Assembly: GCA_001600455.1 (NCBI GenBank)
Contig: BCKC01000011.1
Coordinates: forward strand, 895,835-959,834
DNA from: Endocalyx cinctus
Lineage: Eukaryota; Ascomycota; Sordariomycetes; Amphisphaeriales; Apiosporaceae
Reading direction: 5' to 3'
DNA length: 64,000 nt
The notes under the pieces were generated by a model. It worked only from the letters and a program-made list of their open reading frames with translations, was not told the origin of the DNA and did no database searches. Each line of letters opens with the position of its first letter. The stretch's first letter is position 1. The translations under genes and the position numbers were made by a program. Of the stretch, positions 63,248-64,000 are shown piece by piece.

Positions 63248-64000
63248 ATGTGGTCGACGATTCTTGTTCCTGCATTGCTCCAGGCTTTGACAGTCGCGGC
63301 ACAGTAAGTTACTCGGCCAAAAATGCATAATTGATATAAAATTATGTGTTTCCAGACTATTCAGTAATAGCGTACTCTAACTTTATTTTCTAGACGCCCA
63401 AGTTCTGGCTGGTTTTGGCCAGTAAATGCTCAGCAGAACATATTCCCGCCAAACGGTGTGAATTACCATGCGAATGGACCAGTCGCGAACTCTACATACG
63501 ACTATGTTGTAGTCGGCTCGGGACCCGGTGGTGCTCCGGTGGCGGCCCGGCTAGCGCTAGCCGGATACAGCGTCTTATTGATAGACGCGGGCGAAGACCA
63601 CGGTACCGATAGACAAGTTCAAGTCCCGGCTCTTCATCCGTTCGCTTCCGAATACGAACCCATCCGGTGGAATTACTTTGTCAATCATTACGCTGATGAG
63701 ACACAAGCTAAGCGCGATAGCAAGATGACTTATCTCACGCCAGAAGGCGAGTACTACGTCGGGCTGTACCCGCCGGAAGGTTCCGAGCAGCTAGGTGTGC
63801 TCTACCCCCGAACCGCGGCCTTGGGAGGTTGTGCAGAGCATAATGCATACGTCACAATACTCCCGAACGACGATGACTGGAACAATATCGCTTCCGCCAC
63901 CGGGGATAGTTCGTGGGAAGCCGATAACATGCGAGGATATTTTGAAAAGCTCGAGCGCTGTCGCTATCTTCCTAACAGCGTTGTCGGACATGGATTTTCT
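63248..64000 (+). CDS. Secreted GMC oxidoreductase, partial at window end
   Basis: FAD-dependent glucose-methanol-choline family oxidoreductase (alcohol, aryl-alcohol or glucose oxidase/dehydrogenase type). The ATG at 63248 opens a short first exon that encodes a signal peptide (ILVPALLQALTVAAQ). The intron is 63304-63393. The FAD dinucleotide-binding motif is YVVVGSGPGGAPVA, followed by the acidic strand end LLIDAGED. The second family block is seen as LYPRTAALGGCAEHNA, the usual GGS/C-x-x-x-N stretch. The catalytic His-His/Asn pair lies beyond the window. Extracellular action is inferred from the leader. It may be a neighbour of the HR-PKS cluster rather than a member. Confidence 0.9.

Noticed and set aside
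1..64000. CRISPR arrays, insertion sequences, prokaryotic operons, integrated virus genes
   Set aside because: None seen; spliced eukaryotic genes dominate and no viral or bacterial gene sets were recognised.

Overview
The window is nuclear DNA of a filamentous ascomycete (Pezizomycotina). Genes are interrupted by many 50-125 bp GT-AG introns, intergenic DNA is AT-rich, and the gene families (non-reducing and highly reducing PKS, PKS-NRPS, HET, Zn2Cys6, fungal rhodopsin-like membrane protein, secreted GMC oxidoreductase) are typical of that group. The species cannot be named from the sequence. I saw no CRISPR array, prokaryotic operon, rRNA or convincing tRNA.

Layout. (1) 685-6384 (+): non-reducing PKS, SAT-KS-AT-PT-ACP, with no thioesterase. 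(2) 7289-9148 (-): HET-domain protein. (3) 11064-16779: secreted histidine phosphatase, secreted CE1-type esterase, and a multi-pass membrane protein whose reading frame is broken. (4) 19004-38382: a compact PKS-NRPS cluster made of a hybrid megasynthase (-), a cytochrome P450 (-), a divergently transcribed MFS exporter (+) and a stand-alone trans-acting enoyl reductase (-). (5) 38383-44980: a gene-poor, repeat-rich stretch with LTR-like and inverted-repeat elements and a decayed coding relic. (6) 44981-49856: EthD-domain protein, HSL-type alpha/beta hydrolase and a rhodopsin-like membrane protein. (7) 50579-61973: a fully equipped highly reducing PKS (KS-AT-DH-cMT-ER-KR-ACP) followed by a Zn2Cys6 activator resembling AflR. 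(8) 63248 to the window end: secreted GMC oxidoreductase, cut by the edge.

How the genes fit together. Block 4 is the clearest pathway. The PKS half has no ER of its own that I can recognise, the trans-ER supplies that step, the C-A-T module adds one amino acid and a terminal reductase-like domain releases the chain. The P450 probably oxidises the product and the MFS protein probably exports it. GTAAC/GTTAC inverted motifs occur in the promoters of this block and may be a shared regulator site. Block 7 looks like a separate pathway with its own regulator. The NR-PKS at the left edge needs a release partner, which may lie outside the window.

Exon structures were deduced by hand from frame continuity and splice signals; total lengths are in frame for all spliced models. 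The least certain junctions are the last intron of the zinc-cluster gene, the AAG acceptor in the P450 and the frame break in the membrane-protein gene.
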